DNA of 64,000 nt from assembly GCA_013433145.1 (NCBI GenBank), contig CM024168.1, positions 14,500,868 to 14,564,867 on the forward strand, written 5' to 3'. Both the position numbers and the translations under genes were made by a program. Of this stretch, positions 29,101 to 44,100 are shown one piece after another. This DNA is from Ascaris suum. Its lineage: Eukaryota; Nematoda; Chromadorea; Rhabditida; Ascarididae. The notes beneath the pieces are model-generated. The model saw only the letters and a list, made by a program, of their open reading frames with translations. It searched no databases and was not told where the DNA came from. Position 1 is the stretch's first letter. Each line of letters opens with the position of its first letter.

Positions 29101-32100
29101 ATATGAAGGGTGTGAACTATTTTTAATAGCGAGTTCGAACACTTATGTGACTCAATGATTTTGCAAATGTGTTGAACAACGATGAAAGTACAAAAAAGCG
29201 TTGACTTTTTGTTCCTAGAGAAGTTGCATAGCCTAAAATTCCTTCTTGCTTCCTCTCCGAGAGCTGCAACAATCACTGCACTGGAATGTACGATCAAAGA
29301 ATATTCAAAGGTATTCACTATCACAACTGACCTGACATTTGCTTTTTGATTAATATTATCGCGTTGAAGACGTTTCATATAGAAGTCGAGCATGGGATAA
29401 TATCTGCAAATATCTTATTTCACCATTACTATCAAGCAATCATTGCAAATTAAAACTACGTAGCAAATCCACCTAAAACGAAGAGCTTAAGCTTAAGAAG
29501 GCTATCAAAGATTCATACAGCCGAAAGGCACCTCCACCGGAAAAAAACAACTCAGATCTGGTCAGAACAACTAGTAGTGACCCTCATGTGGAATCAGAAG
29601 CTCAAATTTCAATGGGGCTATTAAAGTTCCATATAAACGAAATCCACTGCCATCGCAAAAAGAATTTGTCACATTCACGTAAAATTATCTTCTCGGACGC
29701 TAAGCGGTCCTCAACCAAAAACAGGTCACTCACAGAAGGGTTAGACTCCGATCAGTTGACTCCTCCTTTCTGACCACAATCCACTGATTGGCACCCTATC
29801 TAACCAAAGTTGATACTGTTTAAAACATTCTATAATGATAATCAGCAGTCATCGCTTAATTTTGAATAAAGCTGGGCAAGCCAAAGGCTTCCAAGTAATT
29901 TCTTCACCTAAAAGCTAGGAATGAAAAGACAAGAAAGACCATCATTTTTGACCTCTCGTGCTCTCATCCGTTCAAAAACCATCAATAACAATGACTTACC
30001 TTTTCCACGGTGCTACACTCATAATATACGAGAGTAGTCGAATAGCCTCATCACTAAGCGCCGATGTTTTACTTGTAAAGTCGATAACATATGGTTGTAT
30101 TAAAGGAAGTACATAGCGTAGCAATACTTCGACCGGGATTTTTTTCTTAAAAGAGAACATAAGAGATATTAAAGAAACGGCCTGGCTGATTGTAGGTAGC
30201 AATCACCCGGCAAGGCTCATCGATGAATTTCGACTGAGATCGGCCGTCAAAGAATTCCCCATTGAGCGATAGATACGGCACGAAAGTTTTTCAATTGTTA
30301 ATATCCGAACGGACAATCTCCACTATTCTCTGTGCTAAATGTTGCTAGCTTAAAATCATAAAATGAACACTAATGTGTTAAAATCTCTATTAAATAATAA
30401 GAAAACAAAACAATAAAATCTACAAATAAAATTTAAAAAGCATAAAATAAACCAGCCTACGATGCCATTACAAACAATGAATACCCACCTCAGCAGCCTC
30501 CAAGCTGTCGGTAAGACGTCGAAGAGCTCTCTGCCTTCTGTGAATTTGTATGTTTACAATATTCTCGAAAAAGTCCAAATCACTTTCGTCGACATTGCGT
30601 AACTGCGCCAAATGGCGCAATTCTTTGTGTGAAGGGAACGCAACGATCAGCGAAACCAACGCAGATACAAACTCATGACGAATCACCTGAAGGTTAACCA
30701 GAACTTATTTAAAAACTTCAAAGCTCTTCGACTACTGATACGATTGAATAATTTCACCGCTTCAAACAGAATGACGCTCTACCTGGAAACGTTTAAATGC
30801 AGTGCTATTACTTTGAGGATAAAGCAACGCCTCTTACCTACTACAGCAATGACCAAAACCTTAGTGACAATAAAGCAACTAACAAATTCTTTCTGAGAAA
30901 AAACAATAGGAAGTAAACAATGAAAAGATAAAAAGACAAAAACATTAACGAGCAAACAATTGACTGCAAAAGAAAGAAAATCACCTCATTATCGACATGG
31001 AGCCCTTTCAATATGAGTGGTAAAAGATGCTTTTCGAGTGTATCCGTCCTATCCTCGTCGTTCATTCCACACAATCCGACATAATCGATCAAATGGCGAA
31101 GATTAGCGCTTGCTGCCGCTCGAAGTGAAATGTCGTTCGTCTTTATAAGGTTACATTTAACACAAAATAGACAACAGTGTCCCACCGTTTCAATAAACAA
31201 ATGAAATGAACGTCTATTACTTAAATAAATTCTCGAATACAGTCTTTATTTAGCCTCAGTGAAGTGAGAAGGAAAGCTGTCAACACCACCCAAGATCTTA
31301 TACCTGCATACTCTCCGCTGTCATTATCCCTTTTTGAAATTTGGATCTTTCTATTCAATCCTAAATTTCAAGTATCCAGCATACCTAATATCACTATTTA
31401 CTACTTACCAAGTACATCTGAATCTAAACACCAAAACGACCATGACGTCAACCTGTCACCTATTCTTGACCAAAAGATGATGCTGACCTTAAAACACTCT
31501 TACAATGCCTCTAAGTGCCGTCCTTCGAAGAATTTCAACGAAGAAAAGTCGCATCATTATTGAGAAGAATGACATCCAGGAATACAACATGGCGCAGATA
31601 TTAAAAAATCCCCTTCAATACTATCTAACAATCAAATGAAGCACCTTTTCCCAAAGTGAAAACGTAATGAAATATTTACCTCAGTAATGGTGAAATAATG
31701 ATTATGAGCAATCATTTGTACTATAGTTGCAATGATAATCTCGTTGGAATTCCAAATCTTAAAATAAAAGCGAAATTTATTCGAAAAATTGGTCACTGAA
31801 AAACACAATTTAAAATATTAAAGTAATATATAAAGTAATATTGGAGTAGATGAGAGCAGCAAATCGTAACGGAAACGACGTTCCCCCCTAAGACTCTGCT
31901 AAACTCAAGCTCTGATTCGGTGATAGGGAAGATTGAAGATTCTCGTTAACAAAGAACAAAATTCCATTCTTTCTAATGCTAAGCTTTAAACGAAATGTGA
32001 TAGTTGCAAGGCACTGCAAACGCCCACAGCTATTCCGAAATCGAGCAATACTACGAAATTCGACTTGAAGATTTTGTTCTGCGATCCATATTATGGCTGC

Positions 32101-35100
32101 AAACTTTGTCGCAACAATTTTCTGGGCTGGTCGGCTGAAGCAATCGGACATGTAAAGACACATGCACACACATACAAACAAATAAAGGAGCGCACAAAAA
32201 ATTCCCCACAGTGCATTTCATCATGAAAAGCTGCAAAAGATGCAACATAGAATAAACTTTCACGCGAAATATTTGACAGACAAAAGATAAGTAAATAAAA
32301 GAGTTTACCCCAATGAGGTGATTATAAGCAGAATGTCGACGATCATGATCCGGCTCATCGATTCGGTGGTGATCCCAAGCATTGAGATCTGATAGATAAC
32401 CAAGTAGTTCAGCAATCCGACCTGTAAAATATCATACTTTATCAAACTTAAGTACTTGTTAAATAGACACAAAATGTTTTCTACTTTTACATTCCAACAA
32501 CATGGGAAAGGATGAAGAAACAACAATGGGATTTTTTAAAATGCTTTTAACTGCGGTCGAGGAAACGAAAAAGAAATTACAAGGGATGGAAAAGGATTTT
32601 CAAAATCATGAGTTGATCAGTTAAACCCTCCTAAGGCTTGTTTAAATGGAGGTGAACAGTGAGAGGAAAGCACATCACAACGATATTACCCTGCGCTTGC
32701 TGGCTATTCGCTAAGGTGTCGACGACCATGCACAATGCATCACGACTACCGCGTGCTTGGATTGCCGAATACTGCCGAACAAGGGATCTAAAAAGTTACA
32801 TCGATCCCTCTTAAATATAAACACAAATTAAAAGAAAATATAAAAATATGTCGATCTAAACACAGATTCCTGATATGACCACTCGCAATGCAAACCTCCA
32901 GCAACCCCCCCCCCCCCCTCCCTCTGGTCATCCTTTCTTCTTCTCTCTTTCATTCACTACTGTGCCGAAGCTAACCTCTACAGAGAGTCACCAGCGGATC
33001 ATTGTGTGCTAAAAACCACTTACCAGTAGCACGAACTTTCGCTGCTCTACAACTTTCTACCCTCCCTCCCTCCCAAATTGCCTCAACTCATCGGACAACA
33101 TACAACGACCAGGTGGATCCAGAAATTATACCTGTCCTTAAACAAAATTTACTCCTATTCAGAGCAGTGCAACAAATCACTTTAAGGAAAACAATCATTT
33201 TCGGAGTTTTCATTTAAGCATTTCATAATTCTACCTTTCGCTAATCAAATTTTAAAAAAATTCTGCACTGACTGATGATCACACTAATACTACTCAGGTA
33301 TATACCATTCTGCAGGCATTATGCCACACAAACATTCACCACAATGTTTCCCTCTTCCATCCTCTACCTTCTCATCTTTCTGTATTTAGCGACTTCATAA
33401 TGAAAAATGCAGAAAATGACACAGAAAGAACGAGTGCTTACGGTAAGAAGGAGAGTGGCTTCTCTACTATTGGAATAAGTCGCGATACGGTCAATAGAAG
33501 TGAATTGAGAGCTTCCTCTGAGCGCAAAGCGCCCAGCTGTACATAATCGAGCAATGTTGAAACAAGTCGCTCCCCGATCGCCGCATCATCTACGAACTCT
33601 CCCAATCTGCAAACCAATTATAAAGCTTGATACTTGTTAAACAGCTCGTTGTTACTAGTGCAAACAGCTGAAACTGGAAAACGTTTTGGAAGCGTTTAAC
33701 CATAAGAAACCAAGCCAGTTTAAACCTAAATAAATTTAAGGGCAGTGCTTGTGGGTTATTTAAAGCGTTCGGAAATTTCCAAAACTTTATCGCAAAAAAA
33801 CGTGTATTAAAGCCCTGCTGGGACTGCACTGCTTAAATTGCTGCACAACACTCACTAACTGCTACGGCTTCAAGGTCTACACCTGCAAACAATATTTTCG
33901 TTTGGGAGATAAAGAGGGAAAAATTTCGAAGGGAAATAATCGAAACATCATGCTATATGAAATAAATTTTAAGCACCGTGTTTGAGCGGAATTAAAATAA
34001 AATCCAGGGCACCGATGCTGAATGGTTTCATGGCGACGGTACTGTTCACGAAAAGAACTTGTTTACTGAGTACATGCAAACCTCCTTAGTGGTTACAAAG
34101 AAACGACCCTCATTCATTATTATGGATTTGAGGACATCGGGACCTCCTCCGTTCACGAAGATTTCATATAATTGAAAGCAGTTCTAAAAAAGGCTCAAAA
34201 CATATTATTACTGACTTCTGGACGTTAAAGAAGTATAGACGATTCATACCTAAACAAGTTCCACTCAAAAGGCAATTTAGAGGAAGAATAAACAAACCTG
34301 CTTAGAATGTCGAGATGCTTCAAATTGATCTTCTTCTTTTCAAGAGGTGAAGGTAACGATTCGGTTATGAACGTCAGCAGTTTTGGTAATGAGCCAAGTA
34401 TCAATGCCGTGCCCAGATTCACCCCTCAATTCAACAATCACAGTATTTCAATACACCGGAAAACATCAAATGAATTTCTAAAAACCGACAACAACAATAC
34501 TTTCTCAACGCATATGCAAACATATTGAACAATACCTAGAATTCTCTAATGCAGAAGCGAACCATTCCTTCGATTCTTTCCTCGAAAGAGACGAGCTTCA
34601 AAGTTTGTAAGATGAAGAGATGAGTGTAAAAATGATGAAAACGAAAATAGAACGAATTTCACTTTATGACGTTGAAACAAACTTTTGAAGAAAAATCTGC
34701 TCTACTTCGACACTTTAATTTCAGTGAACTGTGGATAATGCGGTGCTTAATTTCTTGAAGCACCTCCACGCACAACTGTACTCTCCTATTATTAACACTG
34801 GCCCTCAACAGTGCTCAAAGAGGGAACGGGGCTTTTAGCCCTGATATCAGAAGTCCGGAAAGAAATTCTTCTAATAAAAGACCATTCTAAGACGTATTAA
34901 TTCATTAAATGTCCAACTAGGAGCAAAAAAAGTGGTTGAGGTATAAATACGTAAACTTTTCCCTTACTTATAGTGCCAACTTATGCTCATATCATGAAAA
35001 AAAGGATTTTCGAACGTATGCAATACCTGGCGGTCGTCGAACTTCAATCAAATCCAATTCCGCTGGTAAGGCAGTATTCACTTCGTCAGCAAAAGTCAAC

Positions 35101-38100
35101 AAATTAATAATCGCCTTTAGTATGGCATCGATCGACGATGCATTTGTGCTTTTTGCCAATAAACAATTGCACATTATCGAAATCGGCGTCTCCTCTTTTT
35201 GGGCAGTGAAAAAGCGCATACGAACTTGTAATAAGTAGAATAACCTTCAAAAATAAATATACGTCTGCAACAAATCGGTCATACTATGCGATGCAAGACC
35301 CTTACATTCCATTCGTCGAACTGGTATTAAGCTAGAGGCTCATAATTTCCTTCTTTCAAACATGAGATCGAATAAAGATAAGCTGAAAAAAAAAAGAGAA
35401 ACGCAACAGCCAAAACGAGATGAGGATGATGAAAATATTAAAAGTGGACCTCACATGAAAAATATGCATCTTTCGGATGATTCGTTCAACTCAAATACCT
35501 CTCTCAACATTGCTTCCTATTCCTAACCCTATGTCATCAGATAAGAGCAGTTCTTACGTCGGCACTTCAGTCCAAGATTCAAAGAGACGAAGAACGCCAA
35601 GTGGGGCGATCACTGTTCCATTCGACGATAGATTATCACATAATGGCGATATAAAATACTTGAATATCGCATTGATTTCTGCGGCAGTGAACGTATAACG
35701 TTGGAAGGCGAAGAAAATCTGAAATAAGCACAACACTAAAATAGAAGAAAAAAATCCACTCAAAAAGATCTTGATTACAAACCTTCTTCGATAAAACCGG
35801 CTGCTAAATAATGAGAATTTACAAGCGTCGAGTTTCAAAACACAATTCAAATAATATCTTTCAAACAAATATTTGAAGCCATCGATAATCCTATCTTCCT
35901 ATTCCTGATCCCATTGACTCACGCTACTATGCACAGTCCGACTTGAATTAAATGAGTCTTTAGCAGGAAAGATTTCATTATTTTTGTGCTAATTTAAATG
36001 ATGCATAACTCAATCCATCCAGTTCAAATATATATATTATAGTTTGTGGCCTTATGAAACATTCAAAAATAACGCCACAATGAAAGCACTCTATATCGCC
36101 TTAATGAAACAAACATCACACCCACAATTGGTAATATTTCAACCAAGAACAACTGCTGCAAAAGTTGATGAAATATAAACTGACGAAGAAACCCTCGTCT
36201 CCACATCTTCAGTTCGCAGGAAATCCTACCTCTCCCAGAACGTCTTCTCCTTCTCAACAAAACTGTAACCCCCTTCCCCCTCCTCAACCATGCTTGCTTT
36301 CAGCCTCCTCCATCACCCTCCTTCAGGGCTCGCCCCTTCTCGCTACTGCATCATTCACATAAATAATACAACAAATGCAACCTCCTTCAATCGTTGACAG
36401 ACCAATCCCCTCAGTTCCTTCAAAACTTTGATATTTTTGGGATGAATATTCGCTTCGCACTGCATCGCCAATCGTACCAAAAGTGCGGTGACCATACAAA
36501 GACGATAGAGTGTGGCTCGTTGATAATCTGCTAGTGATGGAGACAATTTGTTGATAACGTGTGATAAACTGTTCAAAGAGCTGAAATACAATCACTTAGC
36601 AGCAGATCGCAGACGAGAAAGTAAAATAACGCAGTAAAAATTTTCGAAACATCGGGTCAACTTTTCCCACTCAACAGCGGTTAGCGGAAAACCAGCTCCA
36701 GTTATTCGTTCATCACGTCTTTCTGTTCTTTACATTTTTCTCGTTTCTTTGCAGTAACGCTCGTGATGAGGATGGGATTTCAATGAGAGAAAGTGAGACG
36801 TTACCAACAACAATCCAATGAGGTGGAAAGGTGAGAGCTAGGGCCCGATGAAGTGATCAACGGGAAAGAAGACCGACAAATCCCCAGTAAGCATGACGTA
36901 TCACAGCACTGCAATATTCCATATAACTTGACGGTTAAAATTGAAGCAAATTCTTAGTATCGATTTGATTGCTTTTCTCAATAAACAAAAATAAGGTAGA
37001 TAACTAGCAGTATTAACTGAAAGCATCTTAAGAGATTAAGATTGGCTTGGAATTGCAACGGTATTCAATGAGCGTTCACATTACCCTTTAATCTTTGCCA
37101 GTGGAATCATTGACGTTGGATCGAATGATTTGCACATCGATGAACACATATCTTCTATCGGCCTTTCACCATCACCTTAAATTTCAATAACTGCAGTTAT
37201 AATCGATGCTTAATACATTTCAGTTGTATTGAAACTAAAGCAACTTTATACTCACTCAAGAAACATAAACGAGGATGCTTTGTAGCACACTTGTTAAGAC
37301 GTCATATTAGAAGATCATCCACTTGAAGTGCAAAAATCAAATGCAAGCAAGATTTTTCTCTTTTTGTGGTCTAACAATGAACTGAGATGGTCGGAGAATG
37401 AAGCAAATGATAAGACGCTAATAAAACGACGAAAATGATTAAACCATTGGAAACGGAATTGCAACAAGAAAAATTAATGAAGTAAACAAACAATAACAAG
37501 TTAGAGTAGCATTGCAAATGCATTAAATATAAAATATCACTAAAAACTATCCTACGTCAACAGGTTTGAGAATATGAAAGAAGAGAACAAAAGTTTTCTT
37601 TTTCAATAAGAATATTCCAAAAAATAGAAGAAACCGAAGAAAAGTTGGTTAACCTGCCAACTCAAAGAGGGGTGCAAACAAAACGCCAATAAACACATCG
37701 AGTTCTTGAGGACGACAGCCAGCCAGGAAACGAAATATGGCTGCTCGACGAGCAGTTGCATCACTCGTAACATGAGTCTGCATCTTCCCATACAGTAACC
37801 TACAAGTATCTATCTAGGATACAGCAATATCAGAGCCACTCATAATTCCGAATGCCGTACACAAAAGTCACTCACAGCTAAACTGCCGTTTTTTGAGTAG
37901 AGAGGAAGTGAAAGAAGTTCACCCGATGTTCGCAAATAACAGCGGCACCTTCAACAAGTGTAGCATCCAATGTTTTGCTCCGCTGTTGCTTCATTTAGAA
38001 ATATTTTTCACGAAGATCTCAATGAACTTAACAGACTATTTTTCGTTAATTTAGGAACCAGTACCTATGACTGGATCACAACAGAAGCTATGCTATAATC

Positions 38101-41100
38101 TAATAAACTTGTGCAAATGCTTATCAAAAATAAAACTAGTGAGATATTAAGGGATTTGGAGCGCCAAAGAGAACTCGAAACCTGCCTCTCCAAGTTTATC
38201 TGTCGAAATCACACCGTCCTTCTATTCCTGATAGACTTCCCTAGAACGGCTTCAGGAATCCAGCTTAGAGCACCAACATTTCCCTTTATTCGCTTCTCTA
38301 TTTGTTTTTATCAAATTTTGCTAAACAACACTCACCATTTGCTGAGTTAAGAGGAGGTCCCTATTGCGATATTCGCAGTCTAGGCCTAGTGAGCACCAAC
38401 AGTAAAAATCGGATTCAAAACTTCTTTCAAAGCAGCAATTATATTACCAACAAATTACTGTACCCGCTGGATGAAAGCATTTAAACGAATCCTTTAATAT
38501 CACCTCATGAGGATTGGAATTGCATTGGTGCGATGTTCATCGGTTATTGCACTGTCTTGCGTGTCGATCCCAAATCGAATAAGTTCATTAAGAAAAGTTT
38601 TGTCGTTTGCGAGATTTTCAAAATTTTCCCTGAAATATGGCAATATTGCCTCAAATTACCTCCGAAGGTAAGTGATTAAACATCACAGCCAGAAGTGATA
38701 CACAAAGAGAAATATTTTGACATAAGATTTCGTCTTATTTTTCACCATAAGGAAATTGTTTACTTATGCTCTTTTTTGTTCATTCAAACTTTTCTCTCTC
38801 TGTTCTTCTCTTCTAATCGACTTCCTTTTCACTAGTATTATTAAACAAATGACAATTAAAAGCAGTGTAATGTTAGCTATACAACAAATGAGAAGAAAAT
38901 TGCAAAATGAGAAGAAGAAAATTCTGCCCGAAAAAGAAAGACGCCAATTTCAACTGTGCATTCAAAATTCATAACCGGCTTCTACCTCAACCACTTTCCC
39001 ATCACTTTGTAACTGAAATTTTATACATGCAGCCGTCATCACCACAGGAAACGAGATCAGAAAAAGACTCTAATGGAAACATTTCAGAGATATCGACAAT
39101 CGAAACAATGAGCTCATTATCGTTAGAAAAGATGAGAACAACAGACCACACAATACTTACTTGTACGGGACGAGGAATTTGTATTTGTAGGTGAGTAGGC
39201 ATTTCAAAACTGCTTTCTGCACTTCCTCGTCAGGTATCAACAAAAGCTGAAAGAAACAACAACAGCTGGTACAATTAAAGGCATATCCCTTCTCGTTTTA
39301 TAACTGAACAGTGATCTTATACAACAACCTATGAGGAAAAATCTAGAGAGGTAAAACAGTGGTCCGGATGTCGGATTTCTTCCCCGCTGAGTATCTCTTA
39401 AACCTTCCTCTGTGCTTCCACTAATATCTTGCTGCGTGTACGAAAAACCTCCTTCCCTTAACTGCTTGAAAGTGACCGATGAGGAAGTAGGTGGGATCCA
39501 CTCCACCGACTAGTATGCCCTTGGACCTGAATATGTCCTAATTAGAGATAAGCAGCTTTTTCCCTTGTTTCCTTCCATGCCATTTCGTTCGGAAATACTA
39601 AGTTACTCTGTCAAGAAGACATAGGATACACTGAAAGATCCGGAAACTGTTTTGAAGCTTCTTTGAAATTAGATGAAGTTGTGACGCATTTTTTCCATTC
39701 ACTGTTACGGATCCTATCCTGCTACGCATCACAGAAAACAGTAGCGACATATCAAAGGTTATGTTGTGACGTCACTTCCCTTTTTATGGCGTGGAAATTG
39801 TTTGAATAAATAATTAGTGCCCACCTCATCATAGAGATCTCGTATCTCGCGTTCCATAAATACCGTCTTCGGTGTTTTGAACCTGCTGAACGTCTCCAAC
39901 AACGCCACTATGGTGCGCTTTATCATTTTCCGGTTTGTGCCAAATGAAGCAGAATCTTGTTCGACTTCCGAAGAATTCATTTCTCCTTCTGCGCTCTCCT
40001 CAATGTTGCCTTCATTTTCCGATTCCCTCAACACAACGGCATCTCTGCAATGGTCATTTTCAGACCGAATTCACTACAGATTACCGAAACATGTTATAAG
40101 AATTTTGTTTTCTTTTCGTTATCAATTTGCAGGATCTACTAGCTACACAACGTATGCTTTTCATCTCTGCCACTCGCACATCCACCGACACGGTATACAT
40201 TCCCCAATGCTGCTTGTTAAGAAATTCCCGAACAAAGACGGATGAAAGGAAGTGAAAAAGAAATAATAATCGACAAAAATACATCCATGAAATCCAACAA
40301 ACGTTTATACTTATTATTTTCAATTATTTTCATGGCGATTAATAATGAAGTAAAAGCTACGAACTTTTTCAAGAACGAAACGTCCGATGTTGAATCCGCG
40401 CCACAAATGGGATTAAATTTGCAAAACGAGCGTTTCGTTCTAATCAGATTAATATTGATGTTTGCTCTGATGTTTAACGGACATCTTTCCAAAGGTTTGC
40501 AATAAAAAAGTAACTGTTCATGACGTTAAAAAAAGCAAACTGCATGCAACTTAGTGCTGGATCAGCAGTCCTAAATTTAAATGAACCCGATGCCCAAAAC
40601 GTCCTTTCGACAGCTATAATATTATTTCTCATTCAAACAAATAAACCAATACTCATGAAATGTCCAAATATTCGCGAACATTCGTTGCCAATAAAACTGC
40701 AATGTCACTAAAGGAACGCAACTCTTCAAAAGATGAAGCGACAAGATGGAAGGGGGGGGGGGGGGGGGGGGGGGGGGGAGAGCAGGGAGAGAACTAATCA
40801 AGGAGATGCAAAAACGTCCACCGTAACCGATGAAAGACAAACTCTCCATATCTGAAAAAGATGGAGAAAAAAGAAAAGAAAATGGCAACGTAACAGCAAT
40901 AAGAAAACATCAGGCAACGATGAAGTGAACTGGAAACAGAAGGGAACCTAGCCGTCTTGTTTATTTACCGTTCCCTATAACGCCTGTTTATACTGTGAGA
41001 AGACATACTCTTCCACATATTTGGCATTCTCATCGGCTGGCTTCGTCTCCTCTAAATCTGCATCCAACGGAGTTTCAGCACGCAATTCGCTCTTCCAGGT

Positions 41101-44100
41101 AATATCTTGCCGATTGCGACTCATAAAATCGACGTTTTGATATTCCTCCCTTGAAAATAAATAACCAAAAGTCAACAAATAAGCAGCCAGCCGAATAAAT
41201 AAACAAATTGAATAGGCAAAACAAAAAATTAAGGTTGCATTAAATAACCAGCAAAAAGCACAATAAACGTTCAAAAGAGAAGAAATCGGCAATGATTATT
41301 CCATAACCAACTAACCTACAAAGAACTGGCCACTCGTCCTATAAACCATCACCCTACGAGAAGAGTGGGAAGCTATGGCAATTCTCTTGCCGCACTTCTT
41401 CAACACACTTATCAATCTGGTTCAGAGCTCTTCGCATCAGTCCGCCTATACACTTCTCCCACCGCCTCGCATGTTAAGTGAAACCGACATAAAATAATTG
41501 GTTTTTTTTTTCGGACAGAACGTTCAAAATAACAATAAGATAAGATAACGAGATGACGCTTGATGGCCATAGCTTCACACAGCTTTTCTGCTTTTGAGAT
41601 GTTTGCTGGATGTAATAGCACTCAATGTCATTATGAACTCCTCTAGACTGCTATGGTATAAGGTAGCCGGTGAAAAAGCGTAGAACATCTTTAAGTAAGT
41701 AAAGGTTCAATGTAATGCATGCTTCCAAGCAAATTTGGATTCGGCTTCTCAAGCGACAGGGAGAATCATTTAAGCTCAACGATTCCATCATCTCTCACTT
41801 TAGACAGCCTCAAAATTTGGGACCGACTTCGAGACAGCATTATATACCTCATCTCCCGGTGGTTATCCAAAAAACTTTCAGTAAGAGACCAACCTATATA
41901 TTGCGATCAGCATTGGGCTCAGGGTCTTTGTTCTCCTTTCAGCGATGCTTTCCATTCGTGATAACAGACTAAACATTTGTAGTCTGAACATTGCATAATC
42001 AGGAGGACGCTGCGCTACTTTAGCCGTCAACTCGTTAAGCACAGAATCGTTATCCGCTTCTTCAGGCTGATCTCGTTGTGCTGAAAACAGTAAACAAGAA
42101 GGCTTTAAGCACAGAACAGCAAATCTATACAACAGCGCTAAACAACTTGAGGTCACATACAGGTCGCACATTCTCAATGCCACTCCTTCTTCCATCTAAG
42201 CAAAAAAGATGATCGAGAAGACGCAGCGTTTCAAAATGAAATTAAAATGCTCACTCAAATGTTTTGTGGCATCTTCGATGAAAGAAGCGAATATCGGCCA
42301 AAATATATCGATCTTCAAACCGTATGCATATGATTCGATTATTTCGAATAATGGTGGCCAGTAGATTGTGAACCGTTCAAACAATTGTGCAATAATCACA
42401 CGTAAAGGTATCTGAAAATTACCAGCTTTCAGCTTACACGATCTGCAATTGCAATCAACAGCAGACGCCAAAACATGACACCCTACATGGAGGCCTGTAC
42501 TAAATAGGAGAAAAAAGACTGAAAGGGGGCTGGGGGGGGCCTTATATCGAGACAGGACGAGTTAAAGGCTTATACTGGAAAAGAAACAGGGAATGCATTT
42601 ATAAGTTCTCAAGCCAGCAAAAAGTTGTATACAGATGGGATGAAGCAGCTTCTGGAAAACGATTAATCAAATTGATGGTGGAATCCTTATCAAAACTTTC
42701 GCAAAAAAAGATCTCATCGCTGAACTTTTCTTCTAAAAACCCTCTCATTTATTTTCTCTCTTCTCTCCTTCCTTCCTCGCTCGCCCTCCTCTAAAAAAAA
42801 GCGCAAAATGTGCCAATATCCAACTAATTATTAACAAAAGATGACGTATGAAAAGCATACAAAAAATCGAACCGTTTCAATCAGCTGACTTTCACATTTC
42901 GGCAAATGTTTCATATGCGAGCCATAGCTGATCTTTCGAAGCAATACCAATCTTTTTCGATAGTTCTCCAATGTTAACGGAGTTCGCTCGGCAGATAACA
43001 GAACTTCAAACACACTTTCAATTCCCTCCTAAAATATAAAATATAAGAAACGATATTTGTTGCCAGCATTTCATATCACCTTCAGGAAAACAATTTGAAA
43101 ACGATGACTGATGGAGAAGAGATATAATTAAAGGCTACCTTGATGGGACTAATAGAATAGCAGTCGGTAAAAAAGAACGCGAAATGAGGCCTTACACGCA
43201 CGAGCAAACATTTTCGTTTAATTAGTGAGATTACGAAGTAGTGAAATGATTGCCTCTTCAGGTATTTTATGGCAAATCTAATTAGGTGAACTGTTGTACC
43301 TCTCTGAAAATTAGAATATAAGAATCAGATAGACACTGTGAGATGAAACTGCTTGGAAACCTATTTACCGCTATATCGTTCCCTTCCATATCCAAAGCAT
43401 TGAGTGGAATGTCGAATGAGTTCAACACTTCGAGTGCAATCTGCCGTACTGCGCTCTCCCAATGTCCCAACGACGAGATAATTTCTTTTGCTATCTGTAA
43501 AGCGAAAGTTACTTTGGTACACACTCGAACGGAGGCATTTTCTCTTTAACACTGAAAGTCGCTACTATTGAAGGTTCAAAACAGTAATCGAACATCTGCG
43601 CACATTACAAATTAACTTATCAAAGCGGGGACGATGAAAGGATAACCGACGTACATGCGTATAATCGATTAGGTGTGCAAGGGCAACATCGGTGAGGGTT
43701 GGAAGAATAGAGCAAAAGGGGAATTATGAGGGCCGCAAAAGAAAGACTGAAAGCGTTCGCATGATTAACACTGCCCAAAGTGATCTAATGTAGTTTAATA
43801 TTCATCATGAATTTAAAATATACATGAAATCTTATCTTATGAAAAATCGTTCAAAAGATCGGGACAAACTTCACTCAAAGCCTGAATGATCACCTCCGCA
43901 TGTTCACTGTTTTTAATATCCAAACGATGAATTAATTCAAATTAACAATCGATGAAAATAATAAGCTCATAACAATTACACTAATAAAGATATATGTGTG
44001 TAACGAACGAAGATAGTAGAAGTGAGCAATAAACTGAGTAAACTACACCTTGCAACATTGTAAAATAAAGGTGAACAGGTGTTTATAATACGCAACTCTT

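Larger units (their letters stand above)
20582..29403 (-). other. UTP20: UTP20 exons 38-49
   Basis: Exons: 29403-29332, 28568-28283, 27451-27312, 26606-26450, 25854-25756, 25302-25135, 24731-24484, 23805-23655, 22552-22376, 21609-21445, 21204-21127 and 20731-20582. Exon 39 starts in the conserved AIIDAFHF motif and then runs into an acidic low-complexity linker. Exon 42 matches VHVLTFTVHMLLQGL of human, exon 43 has NMDLFGDTADEKEV against human NHELFGAVAEEKEV, and exons 47-49 contain AFPLIKAIVSRKLQDPK, RVQCRQ and YEYEDGRVSAIEML. Exon 44 has a charged insertion after the conserved helix pair. Confidence 0.94.

Noticed and set aside
34087..34190. Exon-like stretch in a UTP20 intron (FQLYEIFVNGGGPDVLKS) with an acceptor and a donor
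   Set aside because: Exons at 34424-34298 and 33606-33442 already join in phase and align to human without a gap. Insertion of this stretch at the required phase creates a stop.
37880..37985. Open stretch RSKTLDATLVEGAAVICEHR between UTP20 exons 24 and 25
   Set aside because: The flanking exons join in phase to give the conserved ILMRLLYGKM, so an extra exon is not needed.
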